Positions 63,618 through 64,000 of a stretch of DNA of 64,000 nucleotides are shown piece by piece. The number at the start of each line of letters is the position of its first letter. Position 1 is the first letter of the stretch. Under the pieces are notes generated by a model. It made no database searches. It was given only the letters and a program-made list of their open reading frames with translations, and was not told where the DNA came from. Made by a program: the position numbers and the translations under genes. The stretch comes from Burkholderia sp. lig30 (GTDB lineage Bacteria > Pseudomonadota > Gammaproteobacteria > Burkholderiales > Burkholderiaceae), in the NCBI RefSeq assembly GCF_000687455.2, contig NZ_JGVW01000066.1, positions 1 through 64,000 on the forward strand. The letters run 5' to 3'.

Positions 63618-64000
63618 ATGGATTACGACTTTGATCGCTTGATTTCCCGCCGCGGCACAAATGCCCTGGCGGAGGACGGCTTCGAAAACTATCTGTTCGG
63701 CGCCGGTGCGCCGGCACCCGCGCTCGATGTGCCGAGGGAAGAATTGATCTCGATGTGGGTGGCGGACATGCAGTTCGCCGCGCCGGATGCGGCAATCGAC
63801 GCGATCTCCGAGCGCCTGAAGCACCCGGTCTTCGGCTACACGATGAACTTCGACGATCAGCTCTATGACGTTTTCCATGCCTGGTGTGTCGAGCGATACG
63901 ATTGGCGCTTCGCCCGTGAGGAGATGCAGGTCTCGCTAGGCGTCATCCCGGCGCTCTTCGGGCTGGTCGAATACCTCTGCCAGCCCGGCGACAAAGTGCT
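63618..64000 (+). CDS. MalY/PatB-type PLP-dependent C-S lyase, 5' part
   Basis: A partial gene running off the window: 127 codons visible. It begins MDYDFDRLISRRGTNALA, followed by LISMWVADMQFAAPDAAIDAISERLKHPVFGYT and WRFAREEMQVSLGVIPALFGLVEYLCQPGDKV. These are the N-terminal features of the MalY/PatB group of fold type I aminotransferase-like enzymes, including the WVADM motif and the GVIPAL segment. The family are cystathionine beta-lyases or cysteine-S-conjugate beta-lyases. The PLP lysine would lie beyond the window. It follows the permease in the same direction, 61 bases on. Confidence 0.88.
   Translation, partial: MDYDFDRLISRRGTNALAEDGFENYLFGAGAPAPALDVPREELISMWVADMQFAAPDAAIDAISERLKHPVFGYTMNFDDQLYDVFHAWCVERYDWRFAREEMQVSLGVIPALFGLVEYLCQPGDKV

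Overview
The window looks like a secondary replicon (chromosome 2 type) of a Burkholderia, most likely of the B. cepacia complex. The reasons are uniformly high G+C with Burkholderia-style codon use, a convergent rpfF/rpfR pair (the BDSF quorum-sensing system), a Burkholderia-type porin, a PXPV-repeat protein, and many LysR/Lrp regulators each paired with a small metabolic gene. The species assignment is inference.

Layout. 1-3.9 kb: a ctlX-type amidinohydrolase, a small helical protein, an exported DUF3857/transglutaminase protein and a DoxX membrane protein. 4.1-12.2 kb: an accessory island, A+T-richer than its surroundings, with an AraC regulator, a 1433-residue protein that joins four domains (FSH1-like serine hydrolase, AMP-binding adenylation, membrane acyltransferase-3, carrier protein), two PEBP/YbhB proteins and a decayed IS5-family element. 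12.4-16.2 kb: LysR/pirin divergent pair and an APC-type permease with a soluble C-terminal domain. 16.9-19.9 kb: rpfF and rpfR. 20.3-26.3 kb: an alpha/beta hydrolase, a hybrid histidine kinase with HPt domain, and two RcsB/BvgA-like response regulators in tandem. 26.4-30.9 kb: porin, orphan amino-acid binding protein, M20 amidohydrolase and divergent LysR.

31-38 kb: gene remnants (class A beta-lactamase tail, possible acyltransferase tail), a hydrolase, an Lrp regulator, an SDR whose promoter carries a MerR-type operator next to a divergent merR, an unrecognised 353-residue protein preceded by a 31-residue peptide with a perfect ribosome binding site, and a monofunctional proline dehydrogenase. 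38-42.8 kb: a complete sulfur-storage encapsulin operon (rhodanese, serine acetyltransferase, XRE regulator, family 2A shell protein, cysteine desulfurase cargo with a long disordered N-terminus). 43.4-49.9 kb: SDR/LysR pair, FG-GAP lipoprotein, PXPV protein and a class A penicillin-binding protein. 49.9-54.7 kb: a 531-bp direct duplication carrying a cupin gene flanks a segment with a SnoaL-like lipoprotein, azlCD and a YeeE/YedE sulfur transporter.

54.8-60.1 kb: fused gene fragments (LysR tail, aldo/keto reductase middle, transporter front half) next to a tricarballylate operon in which tcuA and tcuB are intact but tcuC is cut short and tcuR is frameshifted. 60.8-64 kb: glutaredoxin-like protein, Lrp regulator, APC amino-acid permease and the start of a MalY/PatB-type PLP enzyme that runs off the window.

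The strongest candidate for an undescribed system is the single-chain adenylation/acyltransferase protein at 5.1-9.4 kb, whose domain set repeats the logic of the Dlt pathway (activate, load on a carrier, transfer by a membrane acyltransferase) with a different acyltransferase family and an added hydrolase. The small peptide plus unknown protein near 35-36 kb is a second, weaker candidate.
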